Assembly: GCA_036501535.1 (NCBI GenBank) | Contig: DASYAE010000160.1 | Location: 1 to 24,979 of the forward strand | Source of the DNA: DASYAE01 sp036501535 | GTDB taxonomy: Bacteria; Actinomycetota; Actinomycetes; Streptomycetales; Catenulisporaceae | Length of the DNA: 24,979 bases | Reading direction: 5' to 3' | Shown here: positions 7,369 to 16,180 of the stretch, piece by piece | How the letters are laid out: each line of letters starts with the position of its first letter | Position numbering within the stretch: the first letter of the stretch is position 1 | Notes under the pieces: model-generated | Database searches by the model: none | What the model was told of the DNA's origin: nothing | Seen by the model: only the letters and a program-made list of their open reading frames with translations | Position numbers and translations under genes: made by a program

Positions 7369-10221
7369 ATGAAACCACGCGCGCGGCTCCGACGCGCCGT
7401 CAGCACGACCGCCGTCGCGGCGCTCGCCGCCGGCACGATGACGGCCACCACCTTCGCCCGCCCGGCCGCGGCGGACACGGTCACCGCGAACCAGGCGTGG
7501 CGCATCGTCCAGCAGTACACCGGTAACTGGACCAGCCCGCCGACCAACCTCTCCAGCGGCGAGACTGTCGACGCGCCGCTGATGGGCAACGGCGACATCG
7601 GCGTCGCGGTCGGCGGCTCGATCGCGGATCAGACCATGTACATCGGCAAGAACGACTTCTTCTCCACCGCGACCAACTCGATCAAGCCGCTCGGCCGGAT
7701 CGTGCTGACCGACCCGGCGATGTCCGGCTCGTCCTACCACGTGGTGCAGAACATCGCCGAGGCCGAAGTCGACGGCACCTACACGCTCAACGGCCAGACG
7801 CTGAGCACGTCGAGCTGGGTGGACGCAAACGCGGGTCTGTTCGTCACCTCATTCACGCTGACCGGAGGCAGCACACAGAACATCGGGATCACGCTGCAGA
7901 ACGGCTCCGGCGGCACGCCGACCATCTCCACCACGGGCAACGACCTCGACGCCGACGTGTACGCGGACACCGGCACCGGCAGCGATCCGCACGCCCGGAT
8001 CGCGGCGCGCACCATCGGCGACAGCCAGTCGTTCTCCGGCAACACGATCAACCTGTCGCTGCAGCCGGGCACCAGCTCCACGCTGGTCGCCGGCATCATC
8101 TCGAGCATCGACAGCTCGTCCTGGCAGTCGACCGCCGACTCGCTGGTCGGCAACATGGCCCAGACGGACGTCAACAACCACCAGAGCGCGCACCGCGCCT
8201 GGTGGCAGAGCTACTGGTCGCAGTCGTTCGTGGAGATCCCGGACAAGGCGGTCGAGAAGAGCTGGTACGGCTCGCTCTACCTGCTCGGCTCGGTCACCCG
8301 CTCGGGCAAGTACGCGCCCGGACTGTGGGGCAACTGGATCACCCAGAGCAGCATGAACTGGAACGGCGACTATCACACCAACTACGACTACGAAGCAGCG
8401 TTCTACTCCGCGCTGTCGACCAACCACATCGCCCAGATGGGCGCCTACGCCCAGCCGGTCCTGCAGTACCAGGCGAACGCGCAGGCGCTGGCGAGCCAGA
8501 ACGGGTTCCAGGGCGTGCTGTATCCGGTGGGCATCGGGCCCAACGGCATGACCACGGACTCCAGCCTGCACAACCAGAAGTCGAACGCGGCATATCTGGC
8601 CAGTGACATGGTCATGGAGTACGAGTACACCCACAGCGCCGCCTACGCGACCCAGGTGCTGCCGTACCTGGTGCAGGTCGGCGACTTCTGGCAGAACTAC
8701 CTGACCCTGAGCAACGGGGTCTACCACGACGACAACGACGCGCCGCAGGAGGACGACGCCGATCCGCAGACCGACAGCGGGGTGTCGCTGGCGCTGGTGC
8801 ACCTGGTGTTCCAGGGGCTCATCGACATGAGCACCGCGCTGGGCGAGAACTCCACCGAGATCGCGACCTGGCAGAACATCAACAACAACCTGGCCGCGCA
8901 GCCGACCACCAGCGTGAACGGCCAGACCGTCTTCTCCGAGACCTCTCAGGGCGCGGGCTTCGTCAACGACGGCAACGACGTCGACATCCAGTCCGTCTAC
9001 CCGGGCAGCCAGGTCGGCCTCGACAGCAACGCCACGCTGCTGCAGGACGCGCGCAACACGATCGGCCAGCTGACCAACGCCTGGGACGGAGGCAACGCGC
9101 CGACCACCTTCTACGCCGCCGCGGCCCGGGTCGGCTACAACCCGAGCACGATCCTGTCCAACCTGGACAACGAGGCGACCGCGCAGAGCTACAACAACAT
9201 GGCGATCCACCACAACGGCGGCGGCGTCGAGAACCTCAACGTCACCACCTCAGGCCTCGACGAGATGCTGCTGCAGTCCTTCCAGAACGACGTCAAGGTG
9301 TTCGCGGACTGGCCCGCGAACACGAACGCGAAGTTCGGCGACCTGCTGGCCTACGGCGACTTCCTGATCTCCAGCAGCGAGTCCGGCAACGGCGTCCAGT
9401 ACATCCGGGCGGTCAGCCAGAGCGGCGGCAGCTTCACCTTCACCAACCCGTGGTCCGGCAGCGTGGAGGTCTACCGCAACGGCACCGACACCGGGACCGT
9501 CTCCGGCTCGAAGATCACCATCGCCACCTCGGCCGGCGACACGCTCGACCTGGCCCCGGCCGGGACCGCGCTCGCCACGATCCAGACCGAGCTGGCCCAG
9601 CCGCTGCAGACGAGCTCCGGCACCAGCAGCAGCTTCAGCTCCGGCTTCGAGTCCACCGACCCGGCGCTGACCTGGACCGACACCGTCGACACCAGTGGCG
9701 GCGGCATCTCCGACGTGACCGGGATCTGCTGCGGGCTGACCGGGCCCGAGGCCGGCGTCCGCACCGGCGAGACCTCCCACACTGGAAGCAGTGAACTGAT
9801 GTACTCCGGGGGCGCGGAGGGCGGCAGCACGGACTACGCGTACCTGAAGATCTACGACCTCAGCGGCAGTCCCCTGGCCATCGGGACCAGCAAGACATTG
9901 AGTTACTGGATCTATCCGCAGAGCAACGCGACCAGTACGTGGGTTCCGGCCGGATCCCACGACAGCACGTGCGTCGCCGTCGACCTGATCTTCACCGACG
10001 GCAGCACCCTGCGAGATTCCGGGGCCGTGGACCAGAACGGCAACCGCATCCATCCCGCGTACCAGTGCGGGCATCTGACGCTCGACGCGTGGAACCACGT
10101 GACCGTCAATCTGGCTACCAACAACGCCAACAAGCAGATCAGCCGGATCCTGGTCGGCTACGACGATCCCGGCTCCAGCGGAGGTTACCGCGGCTACATC
10201 GACGACCTGACCATCAGCTGA
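7369..10221 (+). CDS. Secreted GH95-like glycosidase with C-terminal beta-sandwich module
   Basis: A 950-residue exported protein with an ATG at 7369 and GAGAGG 8 nt upstream. Residues 1-36 form a signal peptide (MKPRARLRRA, Ala-rich core, cleavage near AAA/DT). The segment to about 280 resembles the N-terminal beta domain of GH95 enzymes (SGETVDAPLMGNGDIGVAVGG). Residues of about 290-690 look like an (alpha/alpha)6 barrel, with the conserved block NWNGDYHTNYDYEA at 330-343. After a Ser-rich linker (about 750-765), a module of about 185 residues (FSSGFESTDPALTW through GYRGYIDDLTIS) matches one I recall at the C-terminus of actinobacterial GH92 alpha-mannosidases. The family allows alpha-L-fucosidase or alpha-L-galactosidase activity, but specificity cannot be decided. 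It heads an operon with an esterase and another glycosidase, under a LacI-type operator. Confidence 0.78.
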   Translation: MKPRARLRRAVSTTAVAALAAGTMTATTFARPAAADTVTANQAWRIVQQYTGNWTSPPTNLSSGETVDAPLMGNGDIGVAVGGSIADQTMYIGKNDFFSTATNSIKPLGRIVLTDPAMSGSSYHVVQNIAEAEVDGTYTLNGQTLSTSSWVDANAGLFVTSFTLTGGSTQNIGITLQNGSGGTPTISTTGNDLDADVYADTGTGSDPHARIAARTIGDSQSFSGNTINLSLQPGTSSTLVAGIISSIDSSSWQSTADSLVGNMAQTDVNNHQSAHRAWWQSYWSQSFVEIPDKAVEKSWYGSLYLLGSVTRSGKYAPGLWGNWITQSSMNWNGDYHTNYDYEAAFYSALSTNHIAQMGAYAQPVLQYQANAQALASQNGFQGVLYPVGIGPNGMTTDSSLHNQKSNAAYLASDMVMEYEYTHSAAYATQVLPYLVQVGDFWQNYLTLSNGVYHDDNDAPQEDDADPQTDSGVSLALVHLVFQGLIDMSTALGENSTEIATWQNINNNLAAQPTTSVNGQTVFSETSQGAGFVNDGNDVDIQSVYPGSQVGLDSNATLLQDARNTIGQLTNAWDGGNAPTTFYAAAARVGYNPSTILSNLDNEATAQSYNNMAIHHNGGGVENLNVTTSGLDEMLLQSFQNDVKVFADWPANTNAKFGDLLAYGDFLISSSESGNGVQYIRAVSQSGGSFTFTNPWSGSVEVYRNGTDTGTVSGSKITIATSAGDTLDLAPAGTALATIQTELAQPLQTSSGTSSSFSSGFESTDPALTWTDTVDTSGGGISDVTGICCGLTGPEAGVRTGETSHTGSSELMYSGGAEGGSTDYAYLKIYDLSGSPLAIGTSKTLSYWIYPQSNATSTWVPAGSHDSTCVAVDLIFTDGSTLRDSGAVDQNGNRIHPAYQCGHLTLDAWNHVTVNLATNNANKQISRILVGYDDPGSSGGYRGYIDDLTIS

Positions 10222-10255
10222 GCAGCAGCAGCCGACGAGACGCGTAGGAGGTGCC

Positions 10256-11899
10256 GTGGCGAACCGGACGCCCCGCGAGGTCGAGACCGTGTTCGAGCTC
10301 GAAGCGACGATGCGCGACGGCACCATCCTGCGCGCCGACGCCTACCGGCCGGCCGGCACCGGTCCGTGGCCGGTGCTGCTGGCCCGCACGCCGTACGGCA
10401 AGCGGGATCCCGGCACGCTGGCCCGGCTCGACCCGATCCGCGCCGCCGGCCGCGGCTTCCTGGTCGTGGTCCAGGACTGCCGCGGCCGGTTCCGGTCCGG
10501 CGGCGAGTGGACGCCGCTCGCCCACGAGGCCGCCGACGGGTACGACACCGTCGCCTGGGCTGCGGGCCTGCCGGGCGCCGATGGACGCGTCGGCATGTAC
10601 GGACCCAGCTACCTCGGCCACACCCTGTGGGCGGCCGCCGCGGCCGGCCCGCCCCGCCTGATCGCCGCAGCGACCGAATTCACCTGGTCGGATCCGCAGG
10701 ACGGGCTGGTCGCCCGGGGCGGCGCGTACGAACTCGGACTGGTGACGCAGTGGACGTTGACGCTGGGAGTCGATGTCCTGGAACGGCGGCACGCCGAGCA
10801 TCCCGCAGAACTCGGGCGGCGGCTCGCAGAACTCGGACGCGCACTCGACGACCTGGTCACGCGCACGTACTGGGAGCTTCCCGCCGACGAGCCGCTGCGC
10901 CGCCTCGGCCTGCCCACGCCGATGTCCGGCCGCGCCGTCGCAGCACACGCGGATATGCAGCGCGCCGCTGTTCCGGCACTGATAGTCGCAGGCTGGTTCG
11001 ACGCTTTTCTGCAGGGCAGCCTCGACAACTACATCCGGGTCCACGACAAGGGCCTACCCGCAACGCTGATCGTCGGCCCCTGGTCGCACGACAACCAGAC
11101 GAGCCGGATCGGCGAGACCGACTTCGGAGACGCGGCGGACAGCACAGCGGTCGACGGCGGGGCCTCGCTGCTCGAACGGGAATTGGACTGGCTCGTCCGG
11201 CAGCTCAGGCAGGAGACTTCAGAGGAGCCGCCTGTTCTGCTGTTCGTGATGGGCGTCAACACCTGGCGCCGGCTGCCGGTCTGGCCGCCGGAGTCCGTCG
11301 AGACGCCGTGGTATCCGCGGGGCGATGGCAGCCTCTCGCCCGACTCCCCCGGACCGGATGCGCCGCCAAATGCGTTCCTGCACATTCCGCACGACCCGGT
11401 CAGGACCCACGGCGGCGCGCTCCTGCTGCCTCCCGAGTTCCCGGCCGGGCAGTTCGACCAGCAGCAGACCGAGAAACGCGACGACGTACTCATATACACC
11501 GGCGTGCCGCTGGACGCGCCGCTCGAGGTGATCGGCAGGGTCCTGCTCCACCTGACGGTGGAGTCCGCGGCTCTCGGCAGCGACTGGGTCGCGCGGCTTT
11601 GCGATGTCGATCCCGAGGGCGTGTCCCGCAACATCACCGACGGCATCCGGCGAACCCGCCAGGCTCCCGGCCGAGATGGACAGGGTCCTGATCCGGTCGA
11701 GATCCTGATCGACCTGTGGTCCACGGCGCACGTGTTCCTGCCCGGCCACCGGATACGCCTCCAGATCGCCGCGGGCTGCTTCCCGCGCTGGGACCGCAAC
11801 GGGGACCACGCCGCCTGCCAAGCCGTACACCACGATCCCGCGCGGCCGCCGCGGCTCGTCCTGCCCGTCGTGCCGACAAGGAGTATCTTCGATGTCTGA
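10256..11899 (+). CDS. CocE/NonD-type serine hydrolase (S15-like)
   Basis: A 547-residue alpha/beta hydrolase. The GTG at 10256 has a perfect AGGAGG (10246-10251) upstream and follows the preceding stop by 34 bp. The N-terminal MRDGTILRADAYRP and RTPYGKRDPG are standard for the family. The nucleophile elbow YGPSYLG places Ser118; Asp249 lies in GWFDAF and His278 in GPWSHD, matching the Ser-Asp-His order and spacing of cocaine esterase (S117, D259, H287). A C-terminal jelly-roll domain (about 350-547, including VLLHLTVESAALGSDWVARLCDVDPEG) completes the architecture. No signal peptide is seen, so it appears cytoplasmic despite lying between two exported enzymes. It may hydrolyse acyl esters or amides on imported glycan pieces; X-prolyl peptidase activity is an annotation alternative but less likely here. 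Confidence 0.88.
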   Translation: MANRTPREVETVFELEATMRDGTILRADAYRPAGTGPWPVLLARTPYGKRDPGTLARLDPIRAAGRGFLVVVQDCRGRFRSGGEWTPLAHEAADGYDTVAWAAGLPGADGRVGMYGPSYLGHTLWAAAAAGPPRLIAAATEFTWSDPQDGLVARGGAYELGLVTQWTLTLGVDVLERRHAEHPAELGRRLAELGRALDDLVTRTYWELPADEPLRRLGLPTPMSGRAVAAHADMQRAAVPALIVAGWFDAFLQGSLDNYIRVHDKGLPATLIVGPWSHDNQTSRIGETDFGDAADSTAVDGGASLLERELDWLVRQLRQETSEEPPVLLFVMGVNTWRRLPVWPPESVETPWYPRGDGSLSPDSPGPDAPPNAFLHIPHDPVRTHGGALLLPPEFPAGQFDQQQTEKRDDVLIYTGVPLDAPLEVIGRVLLHLTVESAALGSDWVARLCDVDPEGVSRNITDGIRRTRQAPGRDGQGPDPVEILIDLWSTAHVFLPGHRIRLQIAAGCFPRWDRNGDHAACQAVHHDPARPPRLVLPVVPTRSIFDV

Positions 11900-14800
11900 G
11901 TTTACTCGGCGTACCTTCCTGCGCGGCAGCGCGGGAGCCGGACTGGTCCTGCTCGCGTCCGACCTGCTGCCGGGGCTCGCACCCACCGCCCGGGCCGCGG
12001 GCGCGGCCGGATCCCCGCCGAGCCTCGACGCGATGGCCGGCGACTGGCAGCCGGTCAGCGGCATCGTGCACCAGCCCGAGGCGAGCAACTTCTACGGCGG
12101 CCTCGAGGCCGACGCCAACATCTGCGGCTTCCAGCGGCTGGCCATGGCCCCGTACACACAGGGCGGCTCAGGGTTCGACGCGACCTTCGACGGCGCGGCG
12201 CTGGACTCGCAGTTCGTGCGCTGGTACCCGTACCAGATCCACCGGCTCGCCGAGACGGCCTCGGGGCTGCGGGTGCTGTCCGGAACCCGGATGGCGTTCG
12301 AGGCCAACCAGGTCCTGCTCACGCTCGCCGTCACGAACCCGACCGCGTCGCAGGTCTCGACCACCGTCTCGGTCGCGCTGGACCCGGTGGTGCGCAAGTA
12401 CACCTCCGGATGGGACTGGCAGATCCCGCGGCCCGCGGACCAGGACTTCACCGCGCAGCTGGTCGGCTCCGCGCCGAGCCAGAACCTGATCGTGTCGGAC
12501 AGGACCGGGCCCGCGGTCAGCGCCGTCGCCCTCTCCCCCGCGCCGCAGAGCCTCTCGGTCAGCGGGACCGGCGGCACCGCGACGTGGACGCTGACGCTCG
12601 CCGCCGGCGCGACCGGCACGCTCGATATCGTCGTCGCGGTCGGCGACACCACGACCGGCCGGCCGCTGTCCGCCGCGTCCGACGCGAGCGCGGTCGTCGC
12701 CGCGGCGAACACGTCGATCGGCTCGTTCCAGAGCGTCTTCGGCGCCGCCGAGACCGGCTGGTCGACCCGCTGGAGCGACGCCTTCACGCCCGGGAACAGC
12801 CACTACTCGGGGTATCTGCCCACGATCGCGACCGACCACCCGGCCGTCGACCGGCTCTACTACATGAGCGTCCTGTCGGTGATCTGCGCCGAGCGCACCA
12901 ACCTGGGCCCCGCTTTCAGCACCCTGCTGGGCCGGGCCTCGGGCGGGTTCACCGGCTTCCCCCGGATCTACACCACCGGGGCCAACGAGTTCGGCGAGAC
13001 GACGATGTTCTTCTGGGACACCTCCTACGCCTCCGTGGTGCTGGCGCTGCTGGACCCGGCGATGGCCAAGGCGATCGCCTCCTACTTCCTGACCTCGAAC
13101 ATCCACACCTGCTACGCCGTCGACATGCTCAGCGGGAACACGGTCGGCAACTACTACAGCGCCAACGACCTGACCGTCTCCACCACGACGATGAACTACG
13201 TCAAGCTCGCCGGCGACTGGTCCTTCCTGACCTCGTCGCTCGGCGGCCAGTCGGTGCTCGGGCACCTGACCCAGTCCGCCACGTACTGGCAGAGCTTCGT
13301 GCCGAGCGGCCAGCACCTGGCCGACTACGGCGGCGCGATCAACCTGCTCGAGGTGCTGCCGCAGTACACGAACCAGGTCGCCTCGCTCAACGCCGCCAAC
13401 GTGTGGCTGATGCAGCAGGTGGCCGATCTGCAGAACCGGACCGGCAATCCGGCCGAGGCCAGCACGCTGACATCGCTGGCGAACAGCCTGCTGCCGAACG
13501 TGCTCGACCTCTACGTCGCCGGGCAGGGCGTCTGGAACTGCCGGCACTCCGACGGGACGCTGGTGCCGGTGCGCACCGTCGTCGACTTCTGCATCGGGGC
13601 CAACGCGCTGGCCGCCGGCAGCGAGCTGAGCTCGACGCAGCGGCAGGAGATGATGGGGTTCGTCGACGCCGAGCTGCTCGACGGCAACTGGATGCGGGCC
13701 CTGTCGCTCAAGGACGGCGAAGCGCCGGTCGACCGCCCCGACCACGGCTCGACCGGCGCCTACGAGGCCTGGCCCGCCCTGACCGCGCAGACCTTCGCCC
13801 GCTTCGGGAACTACGCCTCGTTCCTCGCGATGCTCGAAACCTTCAGCGGCGTCACCAGCCAGGGCCCGTTCGGGCAGGCGCACCAGCTGGCGCCGGGGCG
13901 CTTCGGCTACCGCGTCGTGGACAGCGAGGCGCTGAACCCGGCCCGCGGGATCACGCTGGCCGCCTGGATCGACGCCGCGTCCTGGCCGGCGCAGATCTGG
14001 CAGGGCAGCATCATCGCCAAGGACTCGTTCTCGGCCAACGCAGGGTACGTCTTCCGCGGCGGCGCCGGAGGGCTGCTCTCCTTCGTCCTCTACACCGGCG
14101 GCGGGGGCTGGTCCGAGCTGCAGTCGACGACCGCACTGAGCTCCGGCTGGCACCACGTCGCAGCGACCTACGACGGCTCGACGATGTCGATCTACGCCGA
14201 CGGGACCAAGATCGCCGCCCAGTCGCAGACCGCGTCGATCCTCCCGTCGACCGGTACCGACCTGGTCGTCGGCGACTGCCCCTCGGACCCGACCCGGCAG
14301 TTCGACGGCACGATCGCCGGCGCGCAGATGTACAGCAGGGCGCTGACGGCCACCGAGATCGCCGCCGCGCACTCCGCGGGCAACCCCTTCGCGAACGACG
14401 ATCCGGCCCTGGCGCTGCACCGGCCGATGCAGCTCGGGCTGCCCGACCTCATCCCGGACGGCCCGGCGCTGAACCCCACCGGCGCGATCACGCTGGCCGC
14501 CTGGATCGACGCCGCCTCGTGGCCGGCGCAGATCTGGCAGGGCAGCATCATCAACAAGGAGTCCTTCCCGGCCAACGCCGGATACGCCTTCCGCGGCGGC
14601 GCCGGAGGGCTGCTCTCGTTCCTGATCTACACGGGTGGCGGCGGCTGGTCCGAGTTGCAGAGCACGACGGCGCTGGCCTCCGGCTGGCACCACGTCGCAG
14701 CGACCTACGACGGCTCGACGATGTCGATCTACGCCGACGGGACCAAGATCGCCGCCAAAGCGCAGACCGGGTCGATCTACCCGTCCACCGGCCTGAGCGC

Positions 14801-15227
14801 GATGGTCGGCAACTGCCCGTCGGACATGACGCGCCAGTTCGTCGGCAGCATCGACGATGCGCGGATCTACGGCAGGGCACTGTCCTCGGCCGAGGTCTCC
14901 GGGATCTACGCGGCGGGCAACACCTTCGCAGCCCACGCCGATCCGGCGATGCAGCTGTGGTACCAGCCGGTGTCCGGACCGCTTGCGACGCCGCCGGACG
15001 TCGGGCTCATCGCCAACGACAACCCCCAGGTCTACAACGGCACGGAGGGCGGGGCGTTCGCCGGAGTCATCGTCACCGACCTGTTCGGATACGCCCCCGA
15101 CGGCCAGCAGCCGGCGCTCAAGGACGCGAGCGCCCCGCGGGGCCTCGGCGGAACGCTCTCAGGCCTCGCATTCAACGGCCAGAGCTACACCATCACCAGC
15201 GGATCGGACGGCCTGAGCATCGAATGA
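11892..15227 (+). CDS. Tat-exported six-hairpin glycosidase with two LamG modules
   Basis: A 1111-residue protein. The ATG at 11892 overlaps the upstream stop by 8 bp, with AAGGAG just before it. TRRTFLRGS (residues 5-13) is a twin-arginine motif, with cleavage near ARA/A (about 35). Residues to about 270 form a beta domain. About 310-670 resemble the (alpha/alpha)6 barrel of GH63/GH37-like enzymes: FFWDTSY places Asp376, and STGAYEAW places Glu625, as possible catalytic acids (tentative). Two LamG/concanavalin-like modules follow (about 680-835 and 857-1012), largely identical to each other. The last 99 residues (VYNGTEGGAFAGVIVTDLFGYAPDGQ) look like the C-terminal part of the glycosidase fold, so the LamG pair seems inserted within it. 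It probably binds and cleaves a polysaccharide or glycoconjugate outside the cell; the exact family and substrate are unknown. Confidence 0.78.
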   Translation: MSEFTRRTFLRGSAGAGLVLLASDLLPGLAPTARAAGAAGSPPSLDAMAGDWQPVSGIVHQPEASNFYGGLEADANICGFQRLAMAPYTQGGSGFDATFDGAALDSQFVRWYPYQIHRLAETASGLRVLSGTRMAFEANQVLLTLAVTNPTASQVSTTVSVALDPVVRKYTSGWDWQIPRPADQDFTAQLVGSAPSQNLIVSDRTGPAVSAVALSPAPQSLSVSGTGGTATWTLTLAAGATGTLDIVVAVGDTTTGRPLSAASDASAVVAAANTSIGSFQSVFGAAETGWSTRWSDAFTPGNSHYSGYLPTIATDHPAVDRLYYMSVLSVICAERTNLGPAFSTLLGRASGGFTGFPRIYTTGANEFGETTMFFWDTSYASVVLALLDPAMAKAIASYFLTSNIHTCYAVDMLSGNTVGNYYSANDLTVSTTTMNYVKLAGDWSFLTSSLGGQSVLGHLTQSATYWQSFVPSGQHLADYGGAINLLEVLPQYTNQVASLNAANVWLMQQVADLQNRTGNPAEASTLTSLANSLLPNVLDLYVAGQGVWNCRHSDGTLVPVRTVVDFCIGANALAAGSELSSTQRQEMMGFVDAELLDGNWMRALSLKDGEAPVDRPDHGSTGAYEAWPALTAQTFARFGNYASFLAMLETFSGVTSQGPFGQAHQLAPGRFGYRVVDSEALNPARGITLAAWIDAASWPAQIWQGSIIAKDSFSANAGYVFRGGAGGLLSFVLYTGGGGWSELQSTTALSSGWHHVAATYDGSTMSIYADGTKIAAQSQTASILPSTGTDLVVGDCPSDPTRQFDGTIAGAQMYSRALTATEIAAAHSAGNPFANDDPALALHRPMQLGLPDLIPDGPALNPTGAITLAAWIDAASWPAQIWQGSIINKESFPANAGYAFRGGAGGLLSFLIYTGGGGWSELQSTTALASGWHHVAATYDGSTMSIYADGTKIAAKAQTGSIYPSTGLSAMVGNCPSDMTRQFVGSIDDARIYGRALSSAEVSGIYAAGNTFAAHADPAMQLWYQPVSGPLATPPDVGLIANDNPQVYNGTEGGAFAGVIVTDLFGYAPDGQQPALKDASAPRGLGGTLSGLAFNGQSYTITSGSDGLSIE
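13930..14925 (+). repeat. Tandem duplicated LamG coding units
   Basis: Two units with an offset of 537 bp encode LamG modules. Within them 14141-14219 and 14678-14756 are identical over 79 bp. The surrounding protein segments (LAAWIDAASWPAQIWQGSII, FRGGAGGLLSF, YTGGGGWSELQSTTAL) are also nearly identical, while the ends of the modules have diverged. This indicates a fairly recent duplication or gene conversion. Confidence 0.9.
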
Positions 15228-15248
15228 GGCGCTGCGGGCGGCAGGATG

Positions 15249-15935
15249 TCAGGGCACAACGACAGCAGTCAGGATCAGGCCGTCCTGCACGGTCCAGCGG
15301 CCGGAGAAGCCGGTCAGGGGGCTGCCGTGGACCACGGGGCCAGGCACTCGCAGGCGTGCGGTGAAGCGCTCGCGCGGGGGGTCCACGGCGATGACGGCGT
15401 CGGTGAAGTCCAGCCAGGCGCGGGTCAGCGGGTACCAGGCCTTGTACACGGACTCCTTGGCGCTGAACAGCAGGCGGTCCCAGCAGGTCTCGGGCGCGGC
15501 CGCGCGCAGGTGCTCGATCCAGTTGCGCTCGCGCAGGTCGGCGATCGAGGCCAGCACGCTCTGCGGGACGGGGGTGTTCGGCTCGGCGTCGATGCCTATT
15601 GAGAGCACTGATGAGTCCCGGGCCACGGCCGCGCCGCGGTAGCCGGCGCAGTGCGTGATGCTGCCGACGATCCCGCGGGGCCAGCGGGGCTCGCCGTGCC
15701 GGCCCGGCGGGATGGGGCCGGGCTGCACGCCGAGCCGGGCCAGCGCCTCGCGGGCGCAGGCCCGTCCGGTGGCGAACTCCCGCTGCCGGGCGGGCACGGC
15801 CCGGGCCACGGCGGGCCGCTCGGCCGGGAGGAGTTCGGCGTCGATGTCGCCGCGCACCTCGCAGGTGGCGATCTGGGGCGGCACGATCCCGCCGACGAGG
15901 GCGGATCGCACAGTGACGCGATCCGCGGAGTTCAT
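15249..15935 (-). CDS. Sfp-type 4'-phosphopantetheinyl transferase
   Basis: A 228-residue enzyme that moves the phosphopantetheine arm from CoA to a conserved Ser of carrier proteins. The ATG at 15935 was chosen because it gives the usual length for the family and has a modest GGTGA upstream; frames starting further upstream add about 30 residues without family resemblance. Motifs are in order: GEPRWPRGIVGSITHC (about 81-96), IGIDAEP with Mg ligands D116 and E118, and LFSAKESVYKAW with K160, E161 and K165. The gene diverges from the FkbH/ACP trio, whose carrier protein (18144-18368) is the obvious client. Its 3' end converges on the LamG glycosidase gene with only 21 bp between stops and no hairpin there. 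Confidence 0.93.
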   Translation of the reverse strand: MNSADRVTVRSALVGGIVPPQIATCEVRGDIDAELLPAERPAVARAVPARQREFATGRACAREALARLGVQPGPIPPGRHGEPRWPRGIVGSITHCAGYRGAAVARDSSVLSIGIDAEPNTPVPQSVLASIADLRERNWIEHLRAAAPETCWDRLLFSAKESVYKAWYPLTRAWLDFTDAVIAVDPPRERFTARLRVPGPVVHGSPLTGFSGRWTVQDGLILTAVVVP

Positions 15936-16180
15936 GTTGTCACCATAGGCACCAGATGTTGCGCAGAGAACTGATGCGGCCTGGGTTACGGGTTGTGGAG
16001 CCGCCGCATCCGGGCTGGTAGGAGGCAGCAACGGAGGCGTGCGCGCGCCCCCTACGATCAGCCGATGCCGCTCCGCATCCTAGACATGGGATAGATCTGC
16101 TTAAGCCGCCCGGGAAACCCTGGGACGGGCCGAGCGCCGTGAAAGGCCGCCGTCGACCGTCTCAAAAGGGGCACCATCCG
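15936..16180. promoter_or_regulatory. Divergent promoter region with CCGCATC repeats
   Basis: The 245-bp gap between the phosphopantetheinyl transferase and FkbH genes must hold both promoters, but no consensus -35/-10 pair is obvious. CCGCATCC occurs at 16004-16011 and 16073-16080, and its complement GATGCGG at 15973-15979. GATGCGGC (15973-15980) and GCCGCATC (16003-16010) form an 8-bp inverted repeat with 22 bp between. These could be sites for a regulator; this is weak evidence. Confidence 0.35.

Noticed and set aside
10256..11899. The CocE-type hydrolase as the acetate-eliminating partner (Agg5-like) of the E2-like acyltransferase
   Set aside because: It is embedded by spacing and overlap in the glycosidase operon, is about 5 kb from the trio, and has the CocE architecture with a C-terminal jelly roll.
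12168..14936. 922-residue minus-strand open frame antisense to the LamG glycosidase
   Set aside because: Long antisense frames are expected in GC-rich genes with strong third-position bias. The product is low-complexity Arg/Gly/Val-rich with no domain, while the plus-strand frame has a Tat signal and recognisable modules.
12410..15364. 984-residue plus-strand open frame in another frame of the LamG glycosidase
   Set aside because: It is Arg/Ala-rich with no domain and runs across the stop of the real gene into the convergent phosphopantetheinyl transferase gene.
15936..16031. N-terminal extension of the phosphopantetheinyl transferase
   Set aside because: Residues upstream of the ATG at 15935 do not resemble the family and include the inverted repeat of the divergent promoter region.
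16139..16180. GTG at 16139 as the start of the FkbH-like gene
   Set aside because: No ribosome site precedes it and the added residues (KGRRRPSQKGHH) are not family-like; the ATG at 16181 has AAGGGG upstream.
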